A DNA stretch of 64,000 bases from an uncultured Sphingobacteriaceae bacterium (GCA_946887045.1 CAMPKC010000003.1:62001-126000), one strand, 5' to 3'; numbered from the stretch's first letter, positions 36,336 to 45,990 are shown. Translations and numbers: made by a program. Notes: generated from the letters alone by a model not told the origin.

Positions 36336-37967
36336 CTAATAACCAAAATTCTGTGTTAAATTCTTATTAATATCCCGTTCTGATTGTGGGATAGGCCATA
36401 ACTCGTTTGTTCCTGCCTTGAAGTTTCTTCTACCCATAATAAAATAGCCTTCGCTATCCACAGGAAAGTCTGTGAAAGTTGCTGGGGTATTTGTCAGTTT
36501 CATTCCCGTAAATTGACGATTAAGCTCGGTTGCAGCAATTCCCCAACGAAGAATGTCATAGTATCTCAAGCCTTCAAAAGCGAACTCAACTCTACGTTCT
36601 CTTCTCACAATTTTTCTTAATTCAACAGGATCTGTAGTAGTTACCATTGGCATATTTACAGCTGCGCGACCACGCACCTTATTGATTGTTTCATTAAGCA
36701 ATGTCTGATCGATCGCTGCACCCGACTCTAATTTCGATTCCAGATAACTTAAAAGAACTTCCGCATAACGGATTATTGAAAAATTACCGCCGTAACTCCA
36801 CTGATTTTGTGTAGGATCATCTTCCAGAAATTTCATGATACAGTATCCGCTCCATACCGGATACCTATCTTTCCTATCTGGAGAAGAGGTTCCTGGTCGG
36901 GATATATACGTTTTTCCTCTATAAGAAGTCCGATCAGAAATCATGATAGTAGCATCCAATCTTGGATCGCGATTATTGTACGGATCTGCCGGATTGTATA
37001 AGGGCGAAACATCAATTGTTTTGCCGTCTGTACATTCAAAATCTTTAACTAATTCGTTATAAGGAGAAAACTGATGCCAGCCTCCCCATGTTTCCGGTAG
37101 CATATAAGTAAGAAGAACATGTCCATAAACATCTTTTTGATATTGTGAAGTCAGGATAAACTCTTTACTTAATTCATTAGCCTCAAAGAATAATTCTCTA
37201 AACTTAGGATCAATAGCATAGTGATTATAATCTATGATTGTTTTATAACTTGTAGCAGCTTCAGTCCATTTTTTCTGGGCCATTTGCAAGCGTCCCAATA
37301 TTGCTAAAGTAGCGGCTGATGTGATCCTGCCATTTTCACTATTAGGTCGGGATGACGGGAGAACAGGATAGCTTTCTTTTAACTCCTTTTCTACAAACGC
37401 CCAAACATCCGCCTTCGGAGTACGGCTTACGCTGTTTGCTTCCGCAATTGTAAGAACATGCTGTATTAAAGGGACATCACCAAAATATAGGGCCAGGTTA
37501 AAATACTCATAAGCCCTCAGCGTACGAACTTCCGCAATCATAACAGCCTTTTTTGAGGCATCCATATTTATATTACCTACATGATCCAGGAAGTTATTGC
37601 AGGTAGTTATTTTCTGATAGGAATTCTGCCAGTATGCGCCGGTAACCCAATATGCAGAGTTTAGCGTTCCATCAGTTACATGATCAGGAATGAGTTCTTT
37701 TTCCGAGCCGTTTCCTGCCATAAGGTCAAGATATAAGAGGGATCTGGGTGTCCAAAAATCCTCACCCTTCCAACCAGCCCCTGTGTGATAACATCCTACA
37801 AGTGCCAGTTGAGCATCTCCTTCTGTTTTCCAGAAAGTTGCGTCAGAAGCTTCAGCTAAAGGTTGTTTATCAAAAAAATCCTTTTTACAGCCAAAACTAA
37901 ACGTCGCCAGCAAAACTAAAATAATCCATATTTTGGGTAATCGTGAATTGATATATCTCTTTTTCAT
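36336..37967 (-). CDS. SusD-like glycan-binding lipoprotein (2)
   Basis: A 543-aa RagB/SusD protein with a lipoprotein signal (ILVLLATFSFGC), DFFDKQPLAEASDATFW near the start, EVRTLRAYEYFNLALYFGDVPLI, AEVLLSYLESKLESG, INKVRGRAAV and RRERRVEFAFEGLRYYDILRW. It pairs with the STN-bearing SusC upstream. A perfect 11-bp hairpin separates the two genes. Confidence 0.93.
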   Translation of the reverse strand: MKKRYINSRLPKIWIILVLLATFSFGCKKDFFDKQPLAEASDATFWKTEGDAQLALVGCYHTGAGWKGEDFWTPRSLLYLDLMAGNGSEKELIPDHVTDGTLNSAYWVTGAYWQNSYQKITTCNNFLDHVGNINMDASKKAVMIAEVRTLRAYEYFNLALYFGDVPLIQHVLTIAEANSVSRTPKADVWAFVEKELKESYPVLPSSRPNSENGRITSAATLAILGRLQMAQKKWTEAATSYKTIIDYNHYAIDPKFRELFFEANELSKEFILTSQYQKDVYGHVLLTYMLPETWGGWHQFSPYNELVKDFECTDGKTIDVSPLYNPADPYNNRDPRLDATIMISDRTSYRGKTYISRPGTSSPDRKDRYPVWSGYCIMKFLEDDPTQNQWSYGGNFSIIRYAEVLLSYLESKLESGAAIDQTLLNETINKVRGRAAVNMPMVTTTDPVELRKIVRRERRVEFAFEGLRYYDILRWGIAATELNRQFTGMKLTNTPATFTDFPVDSEGYFIMGRRNFKAGTNELWPIPQSERDINKNLTQNFGY

Positions 37968-37997
37968 TTGAATATTTTTTTTAATGGCTATGAAGCT

Positions 37998-38041
37998 ATC
38001 ATGAGCATATTCATCTCGGTTTATGACGGGATGCTCATGAT
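37998..38041 (-). promoter_or_regulatory. Hairpin between susC and susD (2)
   Basis: A perfect 11-bp inverted repeat ATCATGAGCAT / ATGCTCATGAT with a 22-base loop in the 196-base gap. It has no T-run in the transcript direction, so it is more likely an RNA processing or stability element that sets the SusC:SusD ratio than a terminator. Confidence 0.5.
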
Positions 38042-38163
38042 GGTTTCATTAGAATTTTATTTTAATAAATGATAATGAGTCTTCCCCTGATCTTTACGTC
38101 TCCGTTTTGAGCGGGGGTTCCTCGAAGTTTCATTTTAATTATTTTCAAAATGTTCGTTAAGCT

Positions 38164-41100
38164 TTAAAATTTAACATTCATCCCAAACGTATAGACGCTT
38201 GTGATTGGATAGAATGGAGTATTATCGCCACCCCGTTGGTCGCCTCCACCTTGGCTCATTTCAGGATCCCAGCCGGTATAAAAATGATTCGCCGAAAAAA
38301 GATTTTGTCCGCCGAAGAAAAGCCTCAATTGGCTTATACTGAGTTTTTGGATAGCACTTTTAGGGAGGGTATAACCCACCTGTACATTCTTAACCCTTAG
38401 GAAACTCGCGTTTCTGTTCCAGAATGTTGACGTTTGAACATTTTGACTTCCCAAACCCAGGCTTGTTAGCTTAGGATATAATGCATTGGGGTTAGGATTC
38501 GCTTCTGTCCAGGCATTATCAGCCTGCCATCTCTGTATATTTCCGCCGTTATAAAATGCGAAGGCCTGATAATTACCCATTTGCTTTTCCAATCCAGCTA
38601 GCCCTTGCAGCAACAATGAAAAATCAAATCCTTTATAGTCAGCATTAACAGTAGCACCATAAGAATATTTGGGAAATGTTGAGGCTAGCACTTTTCTATC
38701 GTAAGTAGCATCCACCTTACCATCCGGAACTCCATCAGGTCCGCTGATATCTTTAAAACGAATAACTCCTGGCTGGCCAGCAATAGGCTGAGTAGGATAA
38801 CTTGCTACATCCGCAGCATCTACAAACAGTCCATCTGCCACATAACCATAAATAGGACGCAACGACTCACCGACAAAAAGTCCCTTACCAATATCTCGCA
38901 TTTTACCATCCGCAAGTTTGGTTACCCTGTTTTTAATGTATGAAAAATTAGGTGCCAGCCCAATATTTAGTTTACCTATAGAGGTTTTATAATTGAACAT
39001 AAGTTCAAATCCTGTGTTCTTTACCTCTCCGGCATTTACATCAGATGTAGCCAAACCCAACACACTTGAAACAGATATAGGATAAAGAATATCAGATGTA
39101 GTTTTGTCGAAAAAATCCAACGTTACATCTAGTTTTCCATTTAAAATCCCTAAATCTAAACCGATGTCCGTAATTTGTGTCGTTTCCCAAGTAACATCTG
39201 CGTTAGCCAATCTGTTTACCTTTGCCCCCGGTGCAAGTGTTCCTCCAAAGGTATAGTTCTGACCTAAAGCTAATACGTTTTGATATGGGTAATCAGAAAT
39301 GTTCTGGTTTCCTAATTGGCCCCATGAAGCACGAAGCTTAAGGTTGTCGATCCAGCTTAAGTTATCTTTAATAAAGGATTCTTCTGATATTCTCCATCCT
39401 GCAGAAACTGAAGGAAAAAATCCCCATCTGCCTTTTTTTGGAAAACGGGAAGTTCCGTCATACCGGGCATTTGCTTCCAAAAGATATTTTCCGGCAAAGG
39501 AATAATTTACCCGGCCAAAATAAGATCTCAAGGCCCATTCCGTTCCAGAACCAGACGATTGCATATTGCTTGCTGCACCTGCATTCAATTCGTATAATGA
39601 ATTATTAGCAAATCTATCCCGTGAGGCAGACATCCAGTCTTGCTGATATTCTTCCTGGGAATATCCTGCCAAAACATTAAAACTATGTTGCTTTATTGCT
39701 TTAGAATATTGAAGCAAAGACTGCAAAGTGAGTAAGGAATTATCCCCTGTTCCTATCGATAAACGATTAGGGCCAACTGTTTTATTTTTATCAAAAACGA
39801 CCTCCGAAATAAAGTCATTATCTGTATAATTAAAATATCTATACCCTCCTTTTCCACTTAAACTCAAGCCCTTGACTATTTCCCACGAGAGTTCTACCCC
39901 TCCTAAAAAATTCTTATTCTTTCTATTTATAAACGATTCGCTTGCCAACCATGCCTCCGGACTAAAATTATCCTGATATCCATAGGTTCCGTCAGATTTT
40001 GCACCTGCGAATATTGCAGGTTCCCGAACAGCGAAAGCTATCATATTTGTCATATCTCCACTGGAATGACGTGGCTCGTTGGTACCGGCACTAAATCCGC
40101 TTAAATTAAATTTAAGGCTCAGGTTCTTTTTAAGTTTGCTATCATAATTTAATAGAAAATTATACTTATCGTACGTATTTTCGGCTACAATGCCGTCCTG
40201 TTTCAGATACCCCAGAGAAAAGAGATATGAATTATTTTCATTACCGCCCATAAAATTAAGGCTATGGTTGGTTTGAAATCCCGAACCGGAGTTCAGCAAT
40301 TTTTTAAGATGAGGTACATTGGGATAGTTATCAGGGTCTGAACCTGATTTATACAGGGCTATTTGCTCGGCGGTATAACCTCCTCTTAATTCAGCATATT
40401 CCCATGAATCAAGGAATTGCGGCAACTCAGTAACTTTTTGCCATCCTGCATAGTTATTGTAGTTAATCTGGAGTTTCCCGGCTTGCCCGCGTTTGGTTTC
40501 AATTAGTATTACCCCGTTTGCAGCCCGGGTTCCATAAATAGATGCTGAGGCGGCATCTTTTAATACCGAGATACTCTTTATATTATTGGGGTCAACATCA
40601 TTGATTGATGACGCTAAACCATCAACCAATACCAAGGCATCAGTTCCCGCATTCGAGAATGTACCCAGCCCACGAACTGTAATTGAAGACCCGTCATTGC
40701 CCGGACGACCAGATCCTTGCGAAACAGTAACACCTGTAGCCAGACCTGCCAATGCCTGAGATGCTTGTGTTATGGGCCTGCTTTCCAGTTCATTCGCAGA
40801 TATGCTGGATACAGAACCCGTTAAATTGACTTTCTTTTGTGTTCCATAGCCAACTACAACCACTTCTTGCAACTTGCTGGCTATTTCATCAATCTGCATA
40901 ACCACATCAATTCTGGTTTTTCCGCTTACAGCAATTTTTTGTGAAGCAAAGCCGATATAAGAAAACAATAAAGTAGCACCTTCCTCCACATTAATTTCAT
41001 ACTCGCCCTTAAAGTTAGTAACAGTACCAACATTAGTGGTTTCAACCTTAATACTCACTCCTGGAAGAACATTGCCTTTATCATCCGTTACGATTCCTTT

Positions 41101-41511
41101 AACTTTATGAACCTCACTAGATTTTATCGATCTTTCAGAGTTTTTCTCAATGTCTTTTCTTTTAAGAGCAACTGTTTTTTGAACTATTATATAGTTAATA
41201 GGAAGATTTGAAAAGCATTGGTCAAGTACTTTATCAATCGATTGATTGTCTACATCGATATTTAATGTTCTTGTTTTAAGGCCTTCAAGCTTACTATCAT
41301 ATATAAATTGATAGCCGGTTTGCTTTTCTATTAATATTAAAACCTTTTTAAGAGTCGTATTTTTTTGATGAAGAGTTACGTTTTGACCATATGTTTTAGC
41401 ACTTACCTGAGCAAGAGCCAAAACCATAAAAACGACGATGAGTTTCATAACCATTAAAATTTTGGATACGCCGGGCCAGACCGCTAGTGCGCAGTTCCAC
41501 TTTAATTTCAT
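38164..41511 (-). CDS. SusC-like TonB-dependent transporter with N-terminal STN signalling domain (2)
   Basis: A 1115-aa SusC. After the signal peptide (VVFMVLALAQVSAKTYGQ) comes an STN domain (about 45-120: TLKKVLILIEKQTGYQFIYD, INYIIVQKTVALKRK). A CarboxypepD_reg domain (KGIVTDDKGNVLPGVSIKVE), the signature VVVGYGTQKKVNLTGSVSSI, the plug (YGTRAANGVILIETKRG) and the barrel follow. The STN domain talks to a FecR anti-sigma, and fecR is directly upstream on the same strand. It imports an unknown oligosaccharide. Confidence 0.94.
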   Translation of the reverse strand: MKLKWNCALAVWPGVSKILMVMKLIVVFMVLALAQVSAKTYGQNVTLHQKNTTLKKVLILIEKQTGYQFIYDSKLEGLKTRTLNIDVDNQSIDKVLDQCFSNLPINYIIVQKTVALKRKDIEKNSERSIKSSEVHKVKGIVTDDKGNVLPGVSIKVETTNVGTVTNFKGEYEINVEEGATLLFSYIGFASQKIAVSGKTRIDVVMQIDEIASKLQEVVVVGYGTQKKVNLTGSVSSISANELESRPITQASQALAGLATGVTVSQGSGRPGNDGSSITVRGLGTFSNAGTDALVLVDGLASSINDVDPNNIKSISVLKDAASASIYGTRAANGVILIETKRGQAGKLQINYNNYAGWQKVTELPQFLDSWEYAELRGGYTAEQIALYKSGSDPDNYPNVPHLKKLLNSGSGFQTNHSLNFMGGNENNSYLFSLGYLKQDGIVAENTYDKYNFLLNYDSKLKKNLSLKFNLSGFSAGTNEPRHSSGDMTNMIAFAVREPAIFAGAKSDGTYGYQDNFSPEAWLASESFINRKNKNFLGGVELSWEIVKGLSLSGKGGYRYFNYTDNDFISEVVFDKNKTVGPNRLSIGTGDNSLLTLQSLLQYSKAIKQHSFNVLAGYSQEEYQQDWMSASRDRFANNSLYELNAGAASNMQSSGSGTEWALRSYFGRVNYSFAGKYLLEANARYDGTSRFPKKGRWGFFPSVSAGWRISEESFIKDNLSWIDNLKLRASWGQLGNQNISDYPYQNVLALGQNYTFGGTLAPGAKVNRLANADVTWETTQITDIGLDLGILNGKLDVTLDFFDKTTSDILYPISVSSVLGLATSDVNAGEVKNTGFELMFNYKTSIGKLNIGLAPNFSYIKNRVTKLADGKMRDIGKGLFVGESLRPIYGYVADGLFVDAADVASYPTQPIAGQPGVIRFKDISGPDGVPDGKVDATYDRKVLASTFPKYSYGATVNADYKGFDFSLLLQGLAGLEKQMGNYQAFAFYNGGNIQRWQADNAWTEANPNPNALYPKLTSLGLGSQNVQTSTFWNRNASFLRVKNVQVGYTLPKSAIQKLSISQLRLFFGGQNLFSANHFYTGWDPEMSQGGGDQRGGDNTPFYPITSVYTFGMNVKF

Positions 41512-41583
41512 AATTTTGCTTAATTTGGGTTAAAACGTTAGTTTATAAATTCTTACTTCTGATGATTGGCACCCAGATATTTG

Positions 41584-41618
41584 CCGGGAAAGTGTTAGAG
41601 CACTTCCCGGTTTTTTTT
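41584..41618 (+). terminator. Plus-strand Rho-independent terminator in the fecR-susC gap
   Basis: CCGGGAA-a-GTG / CAC-TTCCCGG with a TTAGAG loop and eight Ts, all on the + strand. Both flanking genes are on the minus strand, so the terminator would end a transcript running antisense to the 5' end of susC. Confidence 0.7.
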
Positions 41619-41798
41619 AATAATAGTTATGTAGATAATAATGACAACTGTTTCTACATTATATTATCGGGCACACCGTTTAAATGAGCTTTCGTATCTC
41701 TTTCTTCATGATTTTGGTTTAAATGATTAATTATACTATTTATTAATGCAGCTCAACTGGTTGCTTATCCGAGGATGCTTATCCGAGATCACCCGGAA

Positions 41799-42980
41799 TT
41801 AATTGATAACGGTTACTTTTCTTCCTTCAATCCGGAATTTTATCCCCTCAAACTCCAGTATTTTTATCAATCCAGACAGATTAACATTTCTGGACATTCT
41901 GCCGCTAAGTTCTGTTGTGGGAATGCCCCCTTCATATTTAACTTCTATATCATACCATCGTGCTACACCGCGCATAATATCCTCAATTCCAGCATCTCTG
42001 AAATTAAAAAATCCATTTTTCCAGGCTATTTCGCCTTCTGCATCTATGTCATTCCGCACTTTAAATTGCGAGTTACTTATTACTGCTTGCTCACCTGGTT
42101 TTAAAACTGCAGCACCTTTTACACCTTTTACTTTAACAGCACCTTCAATTAATGTAGTCTTTGTTTCATCATCAGCGTAAGCAGAGACATTAAAGTGTGT
42201 GCCTAAAACCTTCACATCGGCTTTATCAGTCTTTACTATAAATGGCATAGATGCATTCTTAGCTACTTCAAAATAAGCCTCACCCTTTAAATATACCTTA
42301 CGTTCTGTGCCGTTAAACTCTATTGGATAGCGCAATTCAGACTTCGAATTCATCCATACTTTTGTACCATCAGCAAGTATTAACCTATATTCCCCACCGG
42401 CCGGAATCAGGACAGTATTAAAAAATTCTTTTTTCCCGGTTTGTGATTGTTTACTTGTATTATAAGACAGGATATCATTATTGTTATTTATAAAAGTGCC
42501 ATTGTCTTCATCAATGTTCCTGCGAACACCTGAATCAAGTACAACACGCTCACCGTTGCTTAAGGTCAGTATCGCACGTTTACTTCCCGGCTTAATGTCG
42601 TTAGGGGCTGATTGAGCCGATTTCTTTTCCGTTTCTCCTTTTTTTCCATCTGACAAATAAAACAAAAGACCAAAAGTTATAAGAACAGGGATAAGAATGG
42701 CTGCATATTTTAATATACCGGAATAAAGAGGCCGAGATTGGGGAGTATTATAAATTCTTCGATAAAGCTTGTTCCATGCCTGGTTTGAATCAATCGCCCT
42801 AAAAATATTTTGTTGGTTTTCCAGGTAAGTACTATCAACAAACTTCTTAAAAAACGTCCGATTCTCATGGTGCTCATTCACCCACTTTTGAAGATACAAA
42901 TCCTCTGCTTCGGTAATATCTCCTCTCAATAATTTACTGATTAAATCAGCAATCTGAAAATTTTGGTTAGTCCTGTCCAT
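41799..42980 (-). CDS. FecR-family anti-sigma factor
   Basis: A 393-aa membrane anti-sigma factor. The cytoplasmic N-terminus (about 1-80) is followed by a membrane helix (YAAILIPVLITFGLLFYL, about 90-108), the periplasmic FecR domain (LADGTKVWMNSKSELRYPIEF, GEAYFEVAKNASMPFIVKT) and a DUF4974-like end (GVARWYDIEVKYEG). It receives the signal from the STN domain of the SusC downstream. The usual sigma gene just upstream is missing; the nearest one is at 20634. Confidence 0.93.
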   Translation of the reverse strand: MDRTNQNFQIADLISKLLRGDITEAEDLYLQKWVNEHHENRTFFKKFVDSTYLENQQNIFRAIDSNQAWNKLYRRIYNTPQSRPLYSGILKYAAILIPVLITFGLLFYLSDGKKGETEKKSAQSAPNDIKPGSKRAILTLSNGERVVLDSGVRRNIDEDNGTFINNNNDILSYNTSKQSQTGKKEFFNTVLIPAGGEYRLILADGTKVWMNSKSELRYPIEFNGTERKVYLKGEAYFEVAKNASMPFIVKTDKADVKVLGTHFNVSAYADDETKTTLIEGAVKVKGVKGAAVLKPGEQAVISNSQFKVRNDIDAEGEIAWKNGFFNFRDAGIEDIMRGVARWYDIEVKYEGGIPTTELSGRMSRNVNLSGLIKILEFEGIKFRIEGRKVTVIN

Positions 42981-43130
42981 CCGGGTTTATACATATACAA
43001 ACAACTATAGTTAAAAACCGGGTGACAATGGGAAATACTTTTTTTAAATCATTAGTTTCAACAGCAGCCTTTGATCAATCAAGGGAGCAATATGCTCCCT
43101 GACCCGCCCTCTTGTGATTGTGACTAAATG

Positions 43131-43517
43131 TTATTTCCAAAACTCATCTTCAGCAGGCTGATCTTCAGAAAAAAGCCATACTTGAACTATTTTTCCACCT
43201 ACCACTTCATACAAATCGTTACCATTCATGTCTATCGATTTGTCACCGGTCTTCGCACTAAAACGAACAGGGCAAGAAACAAAATTTCCATTAACCATCA
43301 TTGCACCCGCAGGTTTGATAACTAATGAACCTTGTGTTGCACCCATCATATCGCCAAGCATTTTGCCAATAGCATCGAGTCCTGTCTTTGTTCCAGAAAA
43401 CTTATTGTTTCCGGGTTGATGCCATTTTGCTTCAGGGCTGAAATACGAAAATGCTGCGGGAATATCTCCTTTTGAAAGAGCTATTGAATAAGACTCTACT
43501 ACTTCTTTTGCTGTCAT
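43131..43517 (-). CDS. SnoaL-like (NTF2-fold) protein (1)
   Basis: A 128-aa NTF2-fold protein (AKEVVESYSIALSKGDIPAAFSYFSPEAKWHQPGNN, NDLYEVVGGKIVQVWLFSED). The family covers small isomerases, cyclases and ligand-binding proteins; no substrate can be read. It lies 32 bases after a second SnoaL-like gene, with an HxlR regulator divergent to both. Confidence 0.8.
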   Translation of the reverse strand: MTAKEVVESYSIALSKGDIPAAFSYFSPEAKWHQPGNNKFSGTKTGLDAIGKMLGDMMGATQGSLVIKPAGAMMVNGNFVSCPVRFSAKTGDKSIDMNGNDLYEVVGGKIVQVWLFSEDQPAEDEFWK

Positions 43518-43549
43518 GTTTTCAATTATTTAATGGATAAATATTACTA

Positions 43550-43927
43550 TTAGAACATCGGATTATTATTACCACGATTATCAGGCATCTGCATCATAGC
43601 GTCCCAATGCTCGGCTAATTTTCCATTTTCTATACGATAAATATCGATAAACCTCCATTCCTTTCCTGCCATTTCATAACGAGAATGAAGGAAAACAATA
43701 TCACCATCTGCAACAACGTGTTTGAATACTATTTTTTGTTTTGGTACACCTTGTGAGATAAGCATTTGAACAAGTGCCTTTACTCCTTCCGGACCGTCGG
43801 CTGTTGTTGGATTATGTTGTAAGAAATCCTTACTCATATATTCATCTACCCCAGTGATGTCTAAATCACCAAAAATTCTTTGATAAGCTGTAATAGCGAT
43901 TTGCTTATTGGTTTCTACCTGTGACAT
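43550..43927 (-). CDS. SnoaL-like (NTF2-fold) protein (2)
   Basis: A 125-aa NTF2-fold protein with the SnoaL pattern: YQRIFGDLDITGVDEYMSKDFLQHNPTTADGPEGVKALV and IDIYRIENGKLAEHWDAMMQMP. It resembles predicted SnoaL-like aldol-condensation proteins. It is the first gene of a two-gene operon divergent from an HxlR regulator and probably controlled by it. Confidence 0.82.
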   Translation of the reverse strand: MSQVETNKQIAITAYQRIFGDLDITGVDEYMSKDFLQHNPTTADGPEGVKALVQMLISQGVPKQKIVFKHVVADGDIVFLHSRYEMAGKEWRFIDIYRIENGKLAEHWDAMMQMPDNRGNNNPMF

Positions 43928-43971
43928 ACTATTTTATTTTAAAGTTATTTTCACAAAAGTATTGTGAACCT

Positions 43972-44009
43972 TACCTTTGTACAAGTACCTACCTGAAAGT
44001 TTGGTACTT
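43972..44009. promoter_or_regulatory. Candidate HxlR operator and divergent promoter
   Basis: The inverted repeat AAGTACC (43983-43989) / GGTACTT (44003-44009) stands between the SnoaL operon and the HxlR gene, next to a -7-like box TACCTTTG (43972-43979). The stretch ACCTTTGTAC followed by AAGTA recurs before the isochorismatase gene. Confidence 0.55.
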
Positions 44010-44037
44010 ACTAAATAGTTAGAAATGCTGAATATCA

Positions 44038-44370
44038 ATGGAAAAAAATCAGAAAATTATCTTACAATCAGACGAAAATTGCCCGGTAAGGAAGTCACTA
44101 TATATACTGAGTGGTAAATGGAGATTGCTAATATTATTTCAAATAAATGAAAGAGTATTAAGATATGGGGAACTCAAAAGAACCATTCCAGGTATTAGCG
44201 AAAAAATGCTAATTCAAGAGTTGAATTTTTTAGTAGAACATAAATTCATTTCTAAAAAGTCATTTCCAGAAATACCTCCAAGAGTTGAATACAGTTTGAC
44301 TAAGCTTGGACTGAACACCTTGCCCATTGTTGACAAACTTGCTGAATTTGCTTTAGAAAACTTAAATTAA
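44038..44370 (+). CDS. HxlR-family winged-helix regulator
   Basis: A 110-aa HxlR protein: ENCPVRKSLYILSGKWRLLILFQI (sensor Cys near residue 15), RYGELKRTIPGISEKMLIQELNFL and RVEYSLTKLG. It is divergent from two SnoaL-like genes. HxlR proteins with this Cys commonly sense aldehydes, quinones or oxidants. It is followed 61 bases later by an AraC-type gene on the same strand. Confidence 0.9.
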   Translation: MEKNQKIILQSDENCPVRKSLYILSGKWRLLILFQINERVLRYGELKRTIPGISEKMLIQELNFLVEHKFISKKSFPEIPPRVEYSLTKLGLNTLPIVDKLAEFALENLN

Positions 44371-44431
44371 AATGCTTAATGCGAACAAGGAATTGTAAAA
44401 CCCATGACTACAACCTAAAAAGAACGCCCAA

Positions 44432-45304
44432 TTGAAAACAATCAAGTTTCATAAGAAAGATTGCGGAGTTGATTTCCTGTTGAATGTATTACCATCAGAA
44501 GAAATCAAAGAAAACTACTTAAGCAATGAAATATTTAATACGGACTTTTTTGAAATTGTCTTTTTCAAAACGGGTAAGGGATCAATCGTACTAAATCAGC
44601 AAAACATTACTATTAAAGATAATTCTGTTGTTTTTATATCACCCTTTCAAAAAAGAAAGTGGAACTTAAATAGAACAGACTTGGATTTTAAGGTTCTCGT
44701 TTTCCAAGAGGACTTCCTGAATGACTTTTTTGCTGATAAACTATTTACATATCGTCTCTTCTATTTTTATCAATTAGATTATCCCTTGCTAATGCAAATC
44801 GACAAAATTTCGTTTAAAAAGCTTTGGGAACAGCTAAACGAAATTAAAATTGAACTTGTAAATACAAAAGCAGATAGCGTACATATCGTAAGATCATTAT
44901 TGTACTATTTACTGCAAAAACTAAACCGTAAATACGCTCAAAATCATAATCTATCAAATGAAAATTCCGCTAATAACTACGCATTTCAGTTTAAAAAGCT
45001 ACTTGAACTACATATCAAAGAAAAACAGCGAATAAGTGATTATACTCAGTTACTTAAAATCAGCCGCATTACTTTAAACAAGGCAGTGAAAGACCAATTT
45101 AATGTAACTGCTAGCAGTATTTTAAAGCAACGATTACTGTTTGAAATTAAAAATTTATTGATTCATTCTGACATGAATATTGGCGAGATTGCCTACGAAT
45201 TAAACTTTTCAGCACCTAATCACCTGATGCGCTTTTTCAAAACACAAACGGGAAATACCACTACTGAATTCATGGACAGTTATCAAAATGGTATCAATTC
45301 ATAA
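44432..45304 (+). CDS. AraC-family regulator
   Basis: A 290-aa AraC protein with a cupin-like N-terminus (FFEIVFFKTGKGSIVLNQQNITIKDNSVVFISP) and a C-terminal DNA-binding domain (YTQLLKISRITLNKAVKDQF, MNIGEIAYELNFSAPNHLMRFFKTQTG). The start is a TTG at 44432. The in-frame stop at 44405 leaves no ATG upstream, and starting at a later Met would delete the sensor domain. It precedes the isochorismatase-type hydrolase and may regulate it. Confidence 0.85.
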   Translation: MKTIKFHKKDCGVDFLLNVLPSEEIKENYLSNEIFNTDFFEIVFFKTGKGSIVLNQQNITIKDNSVVFISPFQKRKWNLNRTDLDFKVLVFQEDFLNDFFADKLFTYRLFYFYQLDYPLLMQIDKISFKKLWEQLNEIKIELVNTKADSVHIVRSLLYYLLQKLNRKYAQNHNLSNENSANNYAFQFKKLLELHIKEKQRISDYTQLLKISRITLNKAVKDQFNVTASSILKQRLLFEIKNLLIHSDMNIGEIAYELNFSAPNHLMRFFKTQTGNTTTEFMDSYQNGINS

Positions 45305-45310
45305 CCAGTT

Positions 45311-45354
45311 GGTACCTGAATAAATACCTTTTCTTAAGACCTTTGTACTAAGTA
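45311..45354 (+). promoter_or_regulatory. Promoter region of the hydrolase gene with shared motif
   Basis: It holds GGTACC (45311-45316) and ACCTTTGTACTAAGTA (45339-45354). The latter matches the divergent SnoaL/HxlR region except for one inserted T, which suggests that the same regulator controls both. Confidence 0.45.
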
Positions 45355-45370
45355 TTTAAATTTAAAAATC

Positions 45371-45916
45371 ATGAACAAAGCATTAATTATTATCGATATT
45401 CAGAACGATTATTTTGCGGGTGGTGCAATGGAACTCCACAACCCAATTCAAGCAAGTGAGAATGCAAAACAGTTGTTAGTTAAGTTCAGAAAAGATAAGT
45501 CTCCGGTTATTCACGTTAAGCATTTAGCAGCTACACCAGAAGTAGGGTTCTTTTTACCTGAAACCGAAGGAGCCGAAATTCACGAAAATGTAAAACCCAA
45601 TGAAGGAGAAAAAGTAATCACTAAATACTTCCCAAATGCGTTTAGGGATACTGACCTTTTGGAATATTTACAATTAAAAAATGTAACTGAATTGGTTTTT
45701 TCAGGTATGATGACTCAAATGTGTATAGATGCAACCGTTCGTGCAGCAAAAGATTTTGGGTTTGAGTGTACCGTTATTGGAGATGCTTGTGCCACAAGAG
45801 ACCTTGAAATCAATGGAAATCAAGTAAAAGCATCTGACGTACATAATGCTTTTTTAGCTGGATTGAACTTTTTCTATGCTGAAATCAAAAATACTAATGA
45901 TTATCTTTCAACTTAA
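45371..45916 (+). CDS. Isochorismatase-family cysteine hydrolase
   Basis: A 181-aa hydrolase of the isochorismatase/nicotinamidase superfamily. The triad is visible as Asp in IIDIQNDYF, Lys in VITKYFPNAF and Cys in SGMMTQMCIDATVRAA. Substrates in the family range from nicotinamide to biuret and N-carbamoyl compounds. No metal-ligand triad of true nicotinamidases is obvious, so I leave the substrate open. It shares an upstream motif with the SnoaL/HxlR genes. Confidence 0.88.
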   Translation: MNKALIIIDIQNDYFAGGAMELHNPIQASENAKQLLVKFRKDKSPVIHVKHLAATPEVGFFLPETEGAEIHENVKPNEGEKVITKYFPNAFRDTDLLEYLQLKNVTELVFSGMMTQMCIDATVRAAKDFGFECTVIGDACATRDLEINGNQVKASDVHNAFLAGLNFFYAEIKNTNDYLST

Positions 45917-45945
45917 ACTACGAAAGCTAGCAGCCCACAATTTAT

Positions 45946-45990
45946 AAACGCAACAGGATTTAAGTGCAAATTTGAATCCCTATTGCGTTT
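45946..45990 (+). terminator. Hairpin after the isochorismatase-type gene
   Basis: AAACGCAACAGGATT (45946-45960) faces AATCCCTATTGCGTTT (45975-45990) in an imperfect long stem, 30 bases after the stop. There is only a weak T-run. The remaining bases to 46143 hold nothing else I can support. Confidence 0.45.
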
